Positions 52,440-62,392 of a stretch of 64,000 nt of DNA are shown one piece after another. Location: the NCBI RefSeq assembly GCF_003797185.1, contig NZ_RKMH01000001.1, forward strand, positions 1 to 64,000. The letters run 5' to 3'. Every line of letters begins with the position of its first letter. Position 1 is the first letter of the stretch. The translations under genes were made by a program, and so were the position numbers. The notes below the pieces were generated by a model. That model made no database searches and was not told the DNA's origin. It was given only the letters and a program-made list of their open reading frames with translations. The DNA is from Gordonia oryzae. Lineage in GTDB: Bacteria > Actinomycetota > Actinomycetes > Mycobacteriales > Mycobacteriaceae.

Positions 52440-52973
52440 TCAGACGCCGCTGAGTACCTCGGTGGTGGCGATCGCCTGGCCGACGCCGGCCACGATCGAG
52501 GCGACCTTGAGCGCCTCGAAGATCGCCTCGCGGTCCACGCCCGCCTCGCGCAGGGTGGCCTCGTGCGCGCCCACGCAGTGCTCGCAACCATTGATCGAGC
52601 TGACCGCGAACGACCATAACTCGAAGTTGGCTTTGTCGACGCCGGGATTACCGATGATGTTCATCCGCAGACCGGGGCGCAGGTCGTCGTATTTGCCGCC
52701 GAGGAATCCGCGGCCGCGATAGAAGACGTTGTTCATCCCCATGATCGACGCGGCGCCCAGGGCGGCGTTGTAGGCCTGGGCGGACAACGTGTCGGCGGCC
52801 TCCTCGCCGATCTCGGCCAGCACCTTGGCATTTCGCGTCGCCGCAGCGGTCGCGAGCAGGGTGCCCCATAGCTGCTCCTCGTTCAGTGCGGTGGTGCGGC
52901 TGATCGAACCGAGGTTGAGCTTGAGGTCCTTGGCGTACTCGGGAAGGGCTTCCTTGAGATTGTCGATGCTCAT
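52440..52973 (-). CDS. ahpD: Alkyl hydroperoxide reductase AhpD
   Basis: 177 aa. All catalytic residues of mycobacterial AhpD are present at the same numbers: Glu118, Cys130, His132, Cys133 and His137 (in [11 protein letters not shown]). It is a trimeric alpha-helical disulfide reductase that passes electrons from lipoamide partners to AhpC. It starts 12 bases after ahpC ends, so the two form one operon, divergent from oxyR. Confidence 0.96.
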   Translation of the reverse strand: MSIDNLKEALPEYAKDLKLNLGSISRTTALNEEQLWGTLLATAAATRNAKVLAEIGEEAADTLSAQAYNAALGAASIMGMNNVFYRGRGFLGGKYDDLRPGLRMNIIGNPGVDKANFELWSFAVSSINGCEHCVGAHEATLREAGVDREAIFEALKVASIVAGVGQAIATTEVLSGV

Positions 52974-52985
52974 GCCGTGCTCCTC

Positions 52986-53573
52986 TCAGACGCTGGCGGT
53001 CAGTAGTTCGCCTGCGTTGATGGTGGGGTCGCCCTTGCGCCAGTTGCAGGCGCACAGTTCGTCGGACTGCAGCGCGTCGAGGACGCGGAGCACCTCATCG
53101 ACGTTGCGGCCCACCGACCCCGCGGTCACCGAGACGAACTGGATCTCGTTGTTCGGATCGACGATGAAGGTGGCGCGGTCGGCGACGCCGTCGGCGTTGA
53201 GAACACCTGCCGCGGTAGCCAGTTCGCGCTTGAGATCGCTCAGCATCGGGAAGGGGAGGGTCTTGAGGTCCTCGTGCTGGGCGCGCCACTGGAAGTGGAC
53301 AAATTCGTTGTCCACCGAGGCGCCGAGCACCTGGGCGTCGCGGTCGGCGAACTCGTCGTTGAGCTTGCCGAAGGCGGCGATCTCAGTCGGGCACACGAAG
53401 GTGAAGTCCTTGGGCCAGAAGAAGATGATCCGCCACTTGCCGGGATGATCATCGCTGGAGATCTGGGTGAAGTAATCGTCGGGCTGCTGGGCGTCGACCT
53501 TCGACAGGTCGCCGCCGATCACAGCGGTGAGGTTGTAGGCGGGGAACTGATCGCCGATCGTGAGCAGAGCCAT
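52986..53573 (-). CDS. ahpC: Peroxiredoxin AhpC
   Basis: 195 aa from the ATG at 53573. The peroxidatic Cys61 is in DFTFVCPTEIAAF. The C-terminal CACNW holds the Cys174 and Cys176 of the three-cysteine mycobacterial mechanism. It reduces peroxides and peroxynitrite, with AhpD as reductant. The divergent neighbour oxyR is intact here, so peroxide induction is expected. Confidence 0.97.
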   Translation of the reverse strand: MALLTIGDQFPAYNLTAVIGGDLSKVDAQQPDDYFTQISSDDHPGKWRIIFFWPKDFTFVCPTEIAAFGKLNDEFADRDAQVLGASVDNEFVHFQWRAQHEDLKTLPFPMLSDLKRELATAAGVLNADGVADRATFIVDPNNEIQFVSVTAGSVGRNVDEVLRVLDALQSDELCACNWRKGDPTINAGELLTASV

Positions 53574-53715
53574 GGTGTGCAATCTCTCCTTTGGTTGCGC
53601 GGCGGCCGGCGATCCGGACGGATCGGCACGGCCGTACCGATAGTGCTTCGCACCGACCATTGTGCGTGGGAATCGGTGAAAGTGAAACGTGATGATTAGC
53701 ACTAGAATGATAGGT
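53574..53715. promoter_or_regulatory. oxyR-ahpC divergent promoter region
   Basis: 142 bases between divergent starts. The part next to oxyR is AT-rich (GATGATTAGCACTAGAATGA) with ATAG-like elements such as GATAGG and CGATAG that fit OxyR half-sites. A palindrome GATAA-N3-TTATC (53722-53734) overlaps the first oxyR codons. Exact operators cannot be fixed by eye. Confidence 0.5.
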
Positions 53716-54651
53716 ATGTCAGATAAAACTTATCAGCCGTCGCTGGCTGGCCTGCGTGCCTTCGTCGCGTTGGCACGCAGGCTTCATTTCGGCTCTGCGG
53801 CAAACGAACTGGGGATCAGCCAGCCATCGCTGTCGCAGGCGTTGGCGGCGCTGGAGGCTGGTCTCGGACGCACACTCATCGAGCGCACCACCCGGCGTGT
53901 CTTCTTGACGCCGGAGGGGCTGACCCTGCTTCCTGCAGCGATCGCGGTCACCGACGCTGCCGAGGAATTCTTGTCGGCGGCGGCCGGCGCCGACGACCCG
54001 CTCTCCGGCGCGGTACGTCTCGGGGTGATTCCTACGGTCGCGCCCTATGTACTGCCGCGGATGCTTCGGGGGTTGCCGGCCAGGTTCCCTGGTCTCGAAC
54101 TGCGGGTGGTCGAGGATCAGACCGCCCGTCTGCTCACCGCGCTGCGCGAGGGCTCGCTGGACGTCGCTGTCCTGGCTCTGCCCGCAGAGGCCCCCGGGAT
54201 TGCCGAGATCCCGATGTACGACGAGGATTTCGTGCTCGCTCTGCCGGTCGGCCATCCGCTCGCCGGCCGAAAACGCGTCGATCCGAGCAAACTCGCCGAG
54301 CTACCGCTGCTCCTGCTCGACGAGGGGCACTGTCTGCGTGAGCAGGCTCTCGAGGTCTGTCGACTGGCCGGGGTCTCACCCGACCTCGGGCATACCCGCG
54401 CGGCGTCGCTGGCCACCGCTGTGCAATGTGTCGAAGGCGGGCTGGGGGTGACGCTGATCCCCGAGACTGCTGTCGACTCCGAAACGGCGGCAGGAGAACT
54501 GGCGATCGCACGATTCACCGCGCCGCGTCCGGGACGGCGGATTGGGTTGGTCTATCGGGTGTCGTCGGGTCGCGACGAACCATATCGGCGGCTGGCCGCC
54601 GTGATCGCCGGACTGGTCGAGGAGATCGCGCCGGTGCGGATTACCGCGTAG
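53716..54651 (+). CDS. oxyR: Peroxide-sensing LysR-type regulator OxyR
   Basis: 311 aa from the ATG at 53716; an ATG at 53707 is an alternative. The LysR winged helix spans the first 65 residues ([20 protein letters not shown]). The redox pair Cys206 and Cys215 is in [15 protein letters not shown], equal to Cys199 and Cys208 of E. coli OxyR. Divergence from ahpCD is the classical arrangement. The gene is intact, in contrast to the inactivated oxyR of M. tuberculosis. Confidence 0.95.
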   Translation: MSDKTYQPSLAGLRAFVALARRLHFGSAANELGISQPSLSQALAALEAGLGRTLIERTTRRVFLTPEGLTLLPAAIAVTDAAEEFLSAAAGADDPLSGAVRLGVIPTVAPYVLPRMLRGLPARFPGLELRVVEDQTARLLTALREGSLDVAVLALPAEAPGIAEIPMYDEDFVLALPVGHPLAGRKRVDPSKLAELPLLLLDEGHCLREQALEVCRLAGVSPDLGHTRAASLATAVQCVEGGLGVTLIPETAVDSETAAGELAIARFTAPRPGRRIGLVYRVSSGRDEPYRRLAAVIAGLVEEIAPVRITA

Positions 54652-54678
54652 CCGATTCCGATCTGACCGCGCCGGCGA

Positions 54679-56826
54679 TCAGGCCGGGTTCGTGGCCACG
54701 GCGTGGGCGAGCTCTTCCCACTCATCGAGCAGGCTGGAGTCCACGTCGCGGATCATCGCGCCGACGCCGTCGGTGATGTCCTCGATCTGCTCGGTCGCTA
54801 CCGCGAGCGGAAGTCCTTGCCGCAGAGCGCGGTAACAGTCGGAGAGATAGCGCAGCACGACGCCCTCGCTGCGGGCGAGGCCATAGGCGGAGATCAACTC
54901 GGTGAAGGTCATTGCCCGTTCGAGCATCTCGCGCAGGACCGACTTCGGTTTCGGCGGGAACGACGACACCCACGGATGGCCTCGGCGGTAGACGTCGAAG
55001 GCGTAGGTGATCTCCTCGGCGAGGGGCCGGGGCCAGGTGATCTCCTCCAGCCGCGACATCCGCTCCTCGTATTCGATGCCGTCGGCCTTCATCTCCGCGA
55101 TCGCGGCGTCGCGGGCGAGTTTGCGCTGCGCGAGTAACAACGGCCGTGGATCCTCGAGTGTCGACTCGAGGATCGACACCACGTCGAGGGCGTACGTCGT
55201 CGAGTCCGGGTCGAGGAGCTCGAACGCGGCGAGCGCGAACGCCGACAACGGATTGGTCAGCGCGAAGTTCTCCGGCATGTCCACCGACAGCGCCACGTGT
55301 CTGCCTTCGGCGTCGGGCCGGTCGAGCTGCACCACGATGCCGGCGTTGCGGAGATCGCGGTAGAGGGCGATGGTGTGACGGATATGACGCAGCTGTCGAT
55401 CGCGGGGCTCGTGGTTGTCCTCGAGGAGATGCCGCGTCGCCGCGAAACAGTCGCCGGGCCGGCCGAGGACCTCCATGAGCATCGCGGTGGTCATCTGGAA
55501 GTGCGAGCGCAGCGGCTCGTCGGGGGCCTCGGCGAGCTGAAGGAAGGTCTTCTCGCCCCAGGAGACGAATCCCTCGGGAGGCTTCTTGCGGACAATCTTG
55601 CGCAGCTTCTTCGGGTCGTCACCGGCCTTGCCGACTGCTCGCGCGTTCTCCACGTCATGTTCGGGTGCCTGGGCGACGACGTAACCGATCGTGTCGAATC
55701 CGGCGCGACCGGCCCGTCCGGCGATCTGGTGGAATTCCCTGGCCCGCAATCGCCGTACTCGGGTGCCGTCGTATTTGCTGAGTCCGGCGAACAACACGGT
55801 CCGGATCGGGACGTTGATCCCGACTCCGAGCGTGTCGGTGCCCGCGACGACCTTGAGCAGACCACGCTGGGCCAGACGTTCGACGAGGCGTCGGTATCTG
55901 GGCAGCATGCCCGCGTGATGGACCCCGATTCCGGCCCGCACCAGCTTGGACAGGGTGGAGCCGAATCCGGTGGAGAACCGGAAATCGCCGATGGCGTCTG
56001 CGATCTCGGCGCGCTCGGCTTTGTCGCAGATCCGCGCCGACAACAGTGCCTGTGCCCGCTCGACCGCGGCGGCCTGGGTGAAATGCACGACGTAGATGGG
56101 GGCCCGTCCGCGATCGATGAGGTCCTCGATGGTCTCGTGGATCGGCGTCATCGCATACGCGTACTCCAGCGGTACCGGGCGCTGCGTCCCGGTGATCGCA
56201 GTGGTGTCGCGGCCCGTGCGGCGCCGTAGATCATCGACGAAGAAGGTGACATCGCCCAGCGTCGCCGACATGAGCAGGAACTGCGTGCGGGGGAGCTCGA
56301 TGAGTGGTACCTGCCACGCCCAGCCCCGGTCGCGCTCACCGTAGAAGTGGAACTCGTCGGCGACGAGCACGCCGATGTCACTGTCGGGGCCGTCACGCAG
56401 CGCAAGGTTGGCGACGATCTCGGCGGTCGCGCAGATGATGGGGGCGTCGGGGTTGACCGCGGCGTCTCCGGTCAGCAACCCGACCTGCTCGGCGCCGAAC
56501 TGCTCACACAGGTCGAAGAACTTCTCGCTCACCAGCGCCTTGATCGGGGCGGTGTAGAAGGCACGCCGGCCATGACAGCGAGCGAAATGGATCGCGCCGG
56601 AGGCCACCAACGACTTGCCCGACCCGGTTGGCGTGGCGAGGATGACGTTGTTTCCCGACACCAGCTCGAGTAGCGCGTCCTCCTGATGCGGGTAGAACGC
56701 GATACCGCGGCCCGCCCACCAGTCGGTGAATTCCTCGAAGGCGGTGTCCTCATCGGCGGCGGGGGCCAGGAACTCTGGGGTCGGGGGCACTGGGGTCGGG
56801 GGCACTGGGGTCGGGGGCGAGGACAC
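54679..56826 (-). CDS. DEAD/DEAH-box helicase, DUF3516 type
   Basis: 715 aa, GTG start at 56826. A Ski2/Mtr4-like superfamily 2 helicase. Motif I is ATPTGSGKS, motif II VADEFHFYG (DEFH), motif III MSATLGDVTFF, motif VI QIAGRAGRAGFD. The C-terminal part from about residue 430 matches the beginning of the DUF3516 region (RKKPPEGFVSWGEKTF) and stops soon after VDSSLLDEWEEL, somewhat shorter than relatives I know of. The N-terminus has a PPTPV repeat encoded by 15-bp DNA repeats. Its likely role is RNA unwinding. Convergent with oxyR, 27 bases apart. Confidence 0.85.
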   Translation of the reverse strand: MSSPPTPVPPTPVPPTPEFLAPAADEDTAFEEFTDWWAGRGIAFYPHQEDALLELVSGNNVILATPTGSGKSLVASGAIHFARCHGRRAFYTAPIKALVSEKFFDLCEQFGAEQVGLLTGDAAVNPDAPIICATAEIVANLALRDGPDSDIGVLVADEFHFYGERDRGWAWQVPLIELPRTQFLLMSATLGDVTFFVDDLRRRTGRDTTAITGTQRPVPLEYAYAMTPIHETIEDLIDRGRAPIYVVHFTQAAAVERAQALLSARICDKAERAEIADAIGDFRFSTGFGSTLSKLVRAGIGVHHAGMLPRYRRLVERLAQRGLLKVVAGTDTLGVGINVPIRTVLFAGLSKYDGTRVRRLRAREFHQIAGRAGRAGFDTIGYVVAQAPEHDVENARAVGKAGDDPKKLRKIVRKKPPEGFVSWGEKTFLQLAEAPDEPLRSHFQMTTAMLMEVLGRPGDCFAATRHLLEDNHEPRDRQLRHIRHTIALYRDLRNAGIVVQLDRPDAEGRHVALSVDMPENFALTNPLSAFALAAFELLDPDSTTYALDVVSILESTLEDPRPLLLAQRKLARDAAIAEMKADGIEYEERMSRLEEITWPRPLAEEITYAFDVYRRGHPWVSSFPPKPKSVLREMLERAMTFTELISAYGLARSEGVVLRYLSDCYRALRQGLPLAVATEQIEDITDGVGAMIRDVDSSLLDEWEELAHAVATNPA
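56776..56818. repeat. 15-bp tandem repeat in the helicase N-terminus
   Basis: TGGGGTCGGGGGCAC is repeated almost three times in tandem and encodes the PPTPV repeats at the start of the helicase. In-frame copy number changes would leave the protein intact. Confidence 0.8.
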
Positions 56827-56870
56827 ATCCGGGTCGGCGATCCGGGCGTCGTCGGCCGGATCGGGTCGGC

Positions 56871-57923
56871 TTAGATCGCAGATGGTCGGCCACCGCTGTC
56901 GTCGTCGGGATCGCTGCCGCGCTGATGATCGCTGTCGTTGTGATGACCGCCTTGCGGCTGATCGCCGGCACCCTGATGCAGGTCTGCGAGGAAGCGCTCG
57001 AGCTCGGCGCCCAGTTCGTCCCCACTGGGCAGCGATTCCTCGGTGGCCAGCAGCGACGCCCGTTCGGTCTGCGCCTGCTGGAATGCGTCGTATTGCTGCT
57101 CGAGCGCCGTCACCACCGTCTCGATCTCGGCGTTACCCGAGACCTCGGTGTCGACTTGCTCGCGAACCTTCACCGCGGCCGTGTCGAGCGCGGCGACGGG
57201 CAGATCCAGGCCGGTGATCGCCGTCACGGCCGACAAGAGTCGCGACGCGGCGGCGGGGTAGTCGGTCTGGGACAGATAATGCGGCACGTGCACCGACAGC
57301 CCCGAAGCGCGGCGTCCACCCTGCCCCAGGCGTAGTTCGAGCAGCATCGACGCGCTGGCCGGCACTTTCATCGCGGTACCCCATCGCGGCAGGTCGCCGA
57401 GGATATCGGGATCACTGCCGTGGGCGGTGATCGATGCCGGCCGGGTGTGCGGAACGGCCATGGGGATGGCATTGAGCCCGACGACATCGGTGACGCCGAA
57501 GCGGTCTGCCAAGCGCCGTACGGCCTCGGTGAATTTCTCCCATCGCAAGTCCGGTTCCGAACCGGACAGCAGCAGAAACGGGCGGTCGTTCGCGTCGCGG
57601 ACGGCATGCAGGGTCAGCGTCGGCATCGCCACATTGATGAACGTCTCCCCGCTGAAGTCGACCATGGGACGACGGGAGCGGTAGTCCATCAGCTCATCGG
57701 TGTCGAAGGTCGCCACCAGATCGGACTCCAGGCTGTTGCGCAGATGAGCTGCGGCCAGTGCGACCGCGTGGCCTGCGTCGGCAAACCCGTCGAGCGCGTG
57801 GATCAGCACCGGGCCCGTGTCATGGCGTCCCATGGCGGGCGCGGGAAAGGCCAGCTCGTACAGCGCGCCGTCACCGCGCGAGGCATCGTCACGTGAGCCG
57901 TCGTCGGCGCTCCGCTCGTCCAT
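56871..57923 (-). CDS. PAC2-family protein, Rv2714-like
   Basis: 350 aa from the ATG at 57923 after GGAGGACTGAC. The PAC2 (proteasome assembly chaperone 2-like) domain spans about residues 30-250, with VLIHALDGFADAGHAVALAA and VVGLNAIPMAVPHTRPASIT. ALEQQYDAFQQAQTERA begins a C-terminal helical tail that ends in a low-complexity Asp/His/Gly stretch. Mycobacterial Rv2714 has the same neighbourhood near ideR. The function is unknown; a link with the actinobacterial proteasome is only suggested by the fold. Confidence 0.87.
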   Translation of the reverse strand: MDERSADDGSRDDASRGDGALYELAFPAPAMGRHDTGPVLIHALDGFADAGHAVALAAAHLRNSLESDLVATFDTDELMDYRSRRPMVDFSGETFINVAMPTLTLHAVRDANDRPFLLLSGSEPDLRWEKFTEAVRRLADRFGVTDVVGLNAIPMAVPHTRPASITAHGSDPDILGDLPRWGTAMKVPASASMLLELRLGQGGRRASGLSVHVPHYLSQTDYPAAASRLLSAVTAITGLDLPVAALDTAAVKVREQVDTEVSGNAEIETVVTALEQQYDAFQQAQTERASLLATEESLPSGDELGAELERFLADLHQGAGDQPQGGHHNDSDHQRGSDPDDDSGGRPSAI

Positions 57924-58172
57924 GTCAGTCCTCCTCGATGTGGCCCGTCGCCCCAGGTGAACGTGGGCGTGAACCACGATTGTCTCGCATCTACGCCGCT
58001 GTAGACCAATTTCGCAGCTCGGCGCCGTATCGCACACGGTTCTCGCGTCTCCGCCACTACAACCGTCCTCTTCGGGCGACGATTCCCAGCCGGCGGGTGC
58101 GCCACGCGTGAGCCACGAGTGGCACAGTGATTCCATGACGGCGATTCCGATGACGACCTATCGCGGGAACCC

Positions 58173-58868
58173 ATGACACCTCAGCGCCGAGCGCGCCGTG
58201 GGCACATCCGTGTGGTCGGTGTTCTGCCTCGGCTCGTGGGTATGTCGGTCTGTGCGGGCGTGTTGTTCACCGGTTGTACGACAGACGGGCAGGCGGTGGG
58301 CAATTCGGCCGCGGACCTCTCCGATCGTGCGGTGCTACCGGCCGATTTCCCTGTCTCGGGGGCGACTCGGGTTCCTGGGATGGCGGTGCCTTTCGCCCTG
58401 GCCGGAGTGAGCGGTAATGATCCGGCGGTGGCCTATCCCGTCGATTGCGCGCCCCGGGCTCCGTCGTCCGCCGGTGCCGTCGTCACCTCGGTGATCGTGG
58501 CCGGGGGAGCCTCGTCGTATACCTCCGCGATTGCACGCGCGCCCGATGGGCTCGCCGAGGTGCTTGCCCAAGCCGGTCGGTGTCCGGAAACCCGTACCGG
58601 TGGGCAGCGGGCCGGCAGCATCGTTGCGACCCGAATACAACCGGCTCCGCCCTCACCGGCCGGGGTTGCCACCGCCGCGCTGCAGCGCACCGCGTTCACC
58701 GGCGACACCTCCCACTCCGCGGCCACGAGCAGTCTGACGTTGCTCGGACAACGCGGTGACATCCGCGTGTACGCGCAGTACCGATGGGCTGGTGACGGCG
58801 GCATCGACCCGGCGGCCGTCCGCAATCTCGACGCGCTGTTCGCCAAAGCGGTGGCTGCTGCCCTCTGA
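58173..58868 (+). CDS. Secreted lipoprotein of unknown function
   Basis: 231 aa. An Arg-rich start and hydrophobic helix end in the lipobox LFTGC (Cys35), so the mature protein is membrane-anchored outside the cell. It has conserved-looking cysteines in VDCAPRAP and AGRCPETR, possibly one disulfide, and an alternating Ala/Val/Ser pattern typical of small actinobacterial beta-rich lipoproteins. I do not recognise the family. It lies between the PAC2 gene and a DUF4192 gene, 107 bases upstream of the latter. Confidence 0.75.
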   Translation: MTPQRRARRGHIRVVGVLPRLVGMSVCAGVLFTGCTTDGQAVGNSAADLSDRAVLPADFPVSGATRVPGMAVPFALAGVSGNDPAVAYPVDCAPRAPSSAGAVVTSVIVAGGASSYTSAIARAPDGLAEVLAQAGRCPETRTGGQRAGSIVATRIQPAPPSPAGVATAALQRTAFTGDTSHSAATSSLTLLGQRGDIRVYAQYRWAGDGGIDPAAVRNLDALFAKAVAAAL

Positions 58869-58975
58869 CCTCGGTGTGTGCCGACGGTTGTGGACGAGCG
58901 GAGGTCGGGGGATCACCGGTCCGGAGCGGTCTCGACCGGCGGGGACCGGACAGCGCCGAGGATCACGATCACAGC

Positions 58976-60172
58976 ATGACGACGCCACAGACACCGCCCT
59001 CACCCATCGATGCGACCACCGTGCTCAGTGCCGTTCCCGCGCTGCTCGGATTCATCCCGAGACACTCGCTGATCGTCGTCGTTCTCCAGACCCCGAACAG
59101 CGTTCGGGTTGCCATGCGCTACGACCTGTCGCTGACGGCCGACGGGTACGCCGCCGACGATCTGCTCGTCGTCGCCGAGAGCCTCGGCCACATCGTCCGC
59201 CGACACGACAGCGGACCGGTCCTCGCGGTGATCGCTGACGATCGGTATTCGCCCGACGACGACCGCTACCGTCAGGTGTTCTCTCTGGCAGATGACTGCC
59301 TCGCCGATTCCGGTGGTCTCGCACAGGGTTTCGTCGTCACCGCCTTCGAGCAGCATGCGCCCTGGCAACTGATCTGGAGACGCGGTGCCGGTCCCACGGG
59401 AGCCGGGGTGGGCGGCCGACCGGTCGGCGGTACTATGGCCGATCCCTACACCTCACCGACCGCCGTCGCCGAGGCGGTGTTGACAGGTCGACGGATATTG
59501 CGCGATCGCGGCGAGATGGCCGCGATGCTGACTTCGTTGCCGCACTGCGACTCCCCGAACTGCGGATTCCCGAGCAGTGATTCCCCAACTCGAGCAGAAC
59601 ACGTTGCAGGTCAATCGATTTCGGCGCGAACCGAGATGCGGTTGGCGCCACGGCGAGGGGAGCGGTCGACCCGTCCGGCTCGGGCTGGTGGTGAACCCTA
59701 CGGTGGTATCGAACCCCACGAAGGGCGAAACGCCGAGCTGTTGCGCGCCGTTCTGTGCGCGATGCAGGCGCCGGGCGTCCCCGACTGCGCGACGATGACG
59801 GTGCTGCACCGCGCGATCACCACACTCCCGGTGCGCGACGCCGCACTGGCCTGCGCGGTCACCGACCTGAGGGCAGGCGCGGAACACTTATGGCGCACAC
59901 TCACGCGCCGATTGCGAGGTACCGGACGTGCCAGTGCCGCAACACTTCTCGCGCACCTGCACTACATCGGCGGGGAGGGGGCGTTCGCGGGTGTCGCGCT
60001 CGACTGCGCGTTGGCGGCCGACCCTGGGTGGAAATTGGCGAACCTGCTCGACCAGGCGTTGCGCGGCGGCGCGGCACCCTCACTACTCTGGGGCATGATC
60101 GATGAGTCGTACGGCATCGCCACTGATCTCGGGGTGGTGATCCCCCGCGCAACACTGCGTGCCGTCGGCTAA
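58976..60172 (+). CDS. DUF4192 protein
   Basis: 398 aa from the ATG at 58976. It starts DATTVLSAVPALLGFIPRHS then LIVVVLQ, the hallmark of DUF4192. Further conserved parts are GPVLAVIADDRYSPDDDRYR and, near the end, LLAHLHYIGGEGAFAGVALDCALAADP. No signal peptide or membrane helix is visible. DUF4192 is common in actinobacteria, without known function. It is convergent with ideR. Confidence 0.88.
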   Translation: MTTPQTPPSPIDATTVLSAVPALLGFIPRHSLIVVVLQTPNSVRVAMRYDLSLTADGYAADDLLVVAESLGHIVRRHDSGPVLAVIADDRYSPDDDRYRQVFSLADDCLADSGGLAQGFVVTAFEQHAPWQLIWRRGAGPTGAGVGGRPVGGTMADPYTSPTAVAEAVLTGRRILRDRGEMAAMLTSLPHCDSPNCGFPSSDSPTRAEHVAGQSISARTEMRLAPRRGERSTRPARAGGEPYGGIEPHEGRNAELLRAVLCAMQAPGVPDCATMTVLHRAITTLPVRDAALACAVTDLRAGAEHLWRTLTRRLRGTGRASAATLLAHLHYIGGEGAFAGVALDCALAADPGWKLANLLDQALRGGAAPSLLWGMIDESYGIATDLGVVIPRATLRAVG

Positions 60173-60256
60173 CCGGCCGGGCCGTCGAATCGTGGGACCA
60201 ACCAGCGTGGCCCGAGCAGCGCTGTGTGCGCGTCGCCGGGGGTCAGGCAATCGCGG

Positions 60257-60940
60257 TCAGACCTTCTCGACGAAGATCGAATGCGCCATCTCCGCAGAGA
60301 GGACCAAACCCTCGTGACCCGGGGTGTCGACCTCGACGCGCTGCGGGGTGCAGGTCACCGTCACCCGGGCGTTCGGGACGACCCCGGCCTCACGCAAGTC
60401 GGAGATCAACTCGCGATCGGACTGGGCGTGCTCGGCAACGCGGCGCACGATCACCGCGACCGGGTCGCCCTGCGGGATATCGGAGAGTCGGGTCGCGGTG
60501 TCGATGGCGGTCGCGGCCTCGGCGCCGAGTGCCTCGAGGCCGGGAATCGGGTTTCCATAGGGTGAGGTGGTGGGGTTGTCGAGTACCGCCAGCAGGCGTC
60601 GTTCGACGTTCTCGCTCATCACGTGCTCCCAGCGACAGGCCTCGTCGTGCACCTGGTCCCATGGCATTCCAATGACGTCGACGAGCAGTCGTTCGGCCAG
60701 CCGGTGCTTACGCATGACCGCGATCGCGAGACTGCGACCCTTGCCGGTGAGTTCGAGGTGACGGTCGCCCGCGACCCGCAACAGCCCGTCGCGTTCCATG
60801 CGCGCCACCGTCTGTGACACCGTCGGTCCGCTTTGGTCGAGACGCTCGGCGATACGAGCACGCAGCGGAACGATCCCCTCTTCTTCGAGGTCGTAGATCG
60901 TCCGCAGGTACATCTCGGTGGTGTCAACAAGATCGTTCAC
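60257..60940 (-). CDS. ideR: Iron-dependent repressor IdeR (DtxR family)
   Basis: 227 aa from the GTG at 60940; the frame continues far upstream without homology. The helix-turn-helix is RLDQSGPTVSQTVARMERDG. The metal ligands of M. tuberculosis IdeR are conserved at the same positions: Met10, His79, Glu83, His98, Cys102, Glu105 and His106. A C-terminal SH3-like domain begins near residue 150. With Fe2+ it represses siderophore and activates storage genes. No sigB gene is seen next to it in this window. Confidence 0.96.
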   Translation of the reverse strand: MNDLVDTTEMYLRTIYDLEEEGIVPLRARIAERLDQSGPTVSQTVARMERDGLLRVAGDRHLELTGKGRSLAIAVMRKHRLAERLLVDVIGMPWDQVHDEACRWEHVMSENVERRLLAVLDNPTTSPYGNPIPGLEALGAEAATAIDTATRLSDIPQGDPVAVIVRRVAEHAQSDRELISDLREAGVVPNARVTVTCTPQRVEVDTPGHEGLVLSAEMAHSIFVEKV

Positions 60941-61147
60941 TGTCCGCAGTCCCTTCGTCGTCACCAAGGGTACCTTGAGCAGCACGGGCATCGGCGATGT
61001 CGTCGAGGGCCCGGAACATCCCCGTGGCGCCGTCGGCTGTGGGTGTGAGTGTCCTGGGTGTGAGCGTCGTCGCCCCCGTGCCGATCCGCATCGGGCAGGC
61101 CTCGGACCCACTAGCCTGACATTCGTGCCGAGTCTGTGGAGTTCTCG

Positions 61148-62392
61148 ATGAGTGCAGCGGTGATCTGGAGTGAGGACTTCCTGGCCTACCGGTGGGCGCA
61201 CTCCCATCCGATGAACCCCGTGCGTCTGGCGTTGACGATGTCGTTGGCGCGCAGTCTGGGGGTGCTTGACGACGTCGAGCTCGCCGATCCGTTGCAGATC
61301 GACGATGACGCACTGATCCCGGTGCACTCCCGCGACTACCTCAATGCGGTGCGGGCCGTCGGATCGGGCACCGCGTCGTTGTCCGGGCCGTTGCTGGCGC
61401 GACTGTTCGGACTCGGCGACGCCGACAATCCCGTCTTCGGCGGGATGCACGAAGCCGCCCGGCTGCTCGTCGGCGGAACGCTCGCCGCCGCGCAGGCCGT
61501 CGCATCGGGATCGGTGCGACGGGCGGTCAACATCGGCGGCGGCATGCACCATGCCCTGCGATCGCGGGCTGCGGGGTTCTGTATCTACAACGATTGTTCG
61601 GTCGCCATCCGATGGTTGCTCGACCACGGCTACGACCGCATCGCCTACGTCGACATCGACGCCCATCACGGTGACGGGGTGCAGGCCGAGTTCGTCGCAG
61701 ACCCGCGTGTCATGACCATCTCGCTGCATCAGCATCCGGCCACCCTGTGGCCCGGTTCCGGTTGGCCGACCGAGATCGGGGAGGGGGACGCACACGGCAC
61801 CGCGGTGAATCTCCCGTTCATGCCGAATACTCCGGATCGGTTGTGGCTGAGAGGATTTCATGCGGTGGTGCCCTCAATGATCGCCGAGTTCGCACCACAG
61901 ATCCTGATCAGCCAATGTGGCGCGGACAGTCACCGCGCCGACCCGCTGACCGATCTGTCACTGACCGTCGACGGACAACGCGCGGCGATGATCGCCATGC
62001 GTGACCTCGCCGAAAAGTACTGTGAGGGAAGGTGGATCGCGGTCGGTGGCGGGGGCTACGGCGTGGTCAATGTGGTACCCCGCAGTTGGACACACCTGCT
62101 CGGCGTGGTCCTCGACCGCGACATCCCCGTCGAGACCACGATCGGTGAGCAGTGGTGTCAGACCGCCACTGAGGTCGCAGACACCATCTACCCGGAGTAT
62201 TCGGCGGCACCGGTCGGCACCATGAGCGACGACGGCGACGTCGGCTACGTCGCCTGGGACGGTGATACCGGCCAGCAAGCACCGCCCGGTATCGACGAGT
62301 CGGCGTTGCGACAGACCGATCGCGCCATCATGGCCACCCGCAAGGCGGTATTCCCGCTGCACGGACTCGACCCGGAGGATCCGCGTGACTGA
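61148..62392 (+). CDS. acuC: AcuC-type histone-deacetylase-family protein
   Basis: 414 aa from the ATG at 61148; an in-frame ATG 12 bases earlier is possible. Zn-dependent class I deacetylase fold. Landmarks are MHHALRSRAAGFCIYND, with the tandem His near the active site, YVDIDAHHGDGVQ, with the Asp and His zinc ligands, and SQCGADSHRADPL, with the third zinc ligand Asp. AcuC removes acetyl groups from lysine, known for acetyl-CoA synthetase in Bacillus. The next gene, a GNAT/acyl-CoA-synthetase fusion, overlaps its stop by eight bases. Confidence 0.93.
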   Translation: MSAAVIWSEDFLAYRWAHSHPMNPVRLALTMSLARSLGVLDDVELADPLQIDDDALIPVHSRDYLNAVRAVGSGTASLSGPLLARLFGLGDADNPVFGGMHEAARLLVGGTLAAAQAVASGSVRRAVNIGGGMHHALRSRAAGFCIYNDCSVAIRWLLDHGYDRIAYVDIDAHHGDGVQAEFVADPRVMTISLHQHPATLWPGSGWPTEIGEGDAHGTAVNLPFMPNTPDRLWLRGFHAVVPSMIAEFAPQILISQCGADSHRADPLTDLSLTVDGQRAAMIAMRDLAEKYCEGRWIAVGGGGYGVVNVVPRSWTHLLGVVLDRDIPVETTIGEQWCQTATEVADTIYPEYSAAPVGTMSDDGDVGYVAWDGDTGQQAPPGIDESALRQTDRAIMATRKAVFPLHGLDPEDPRD

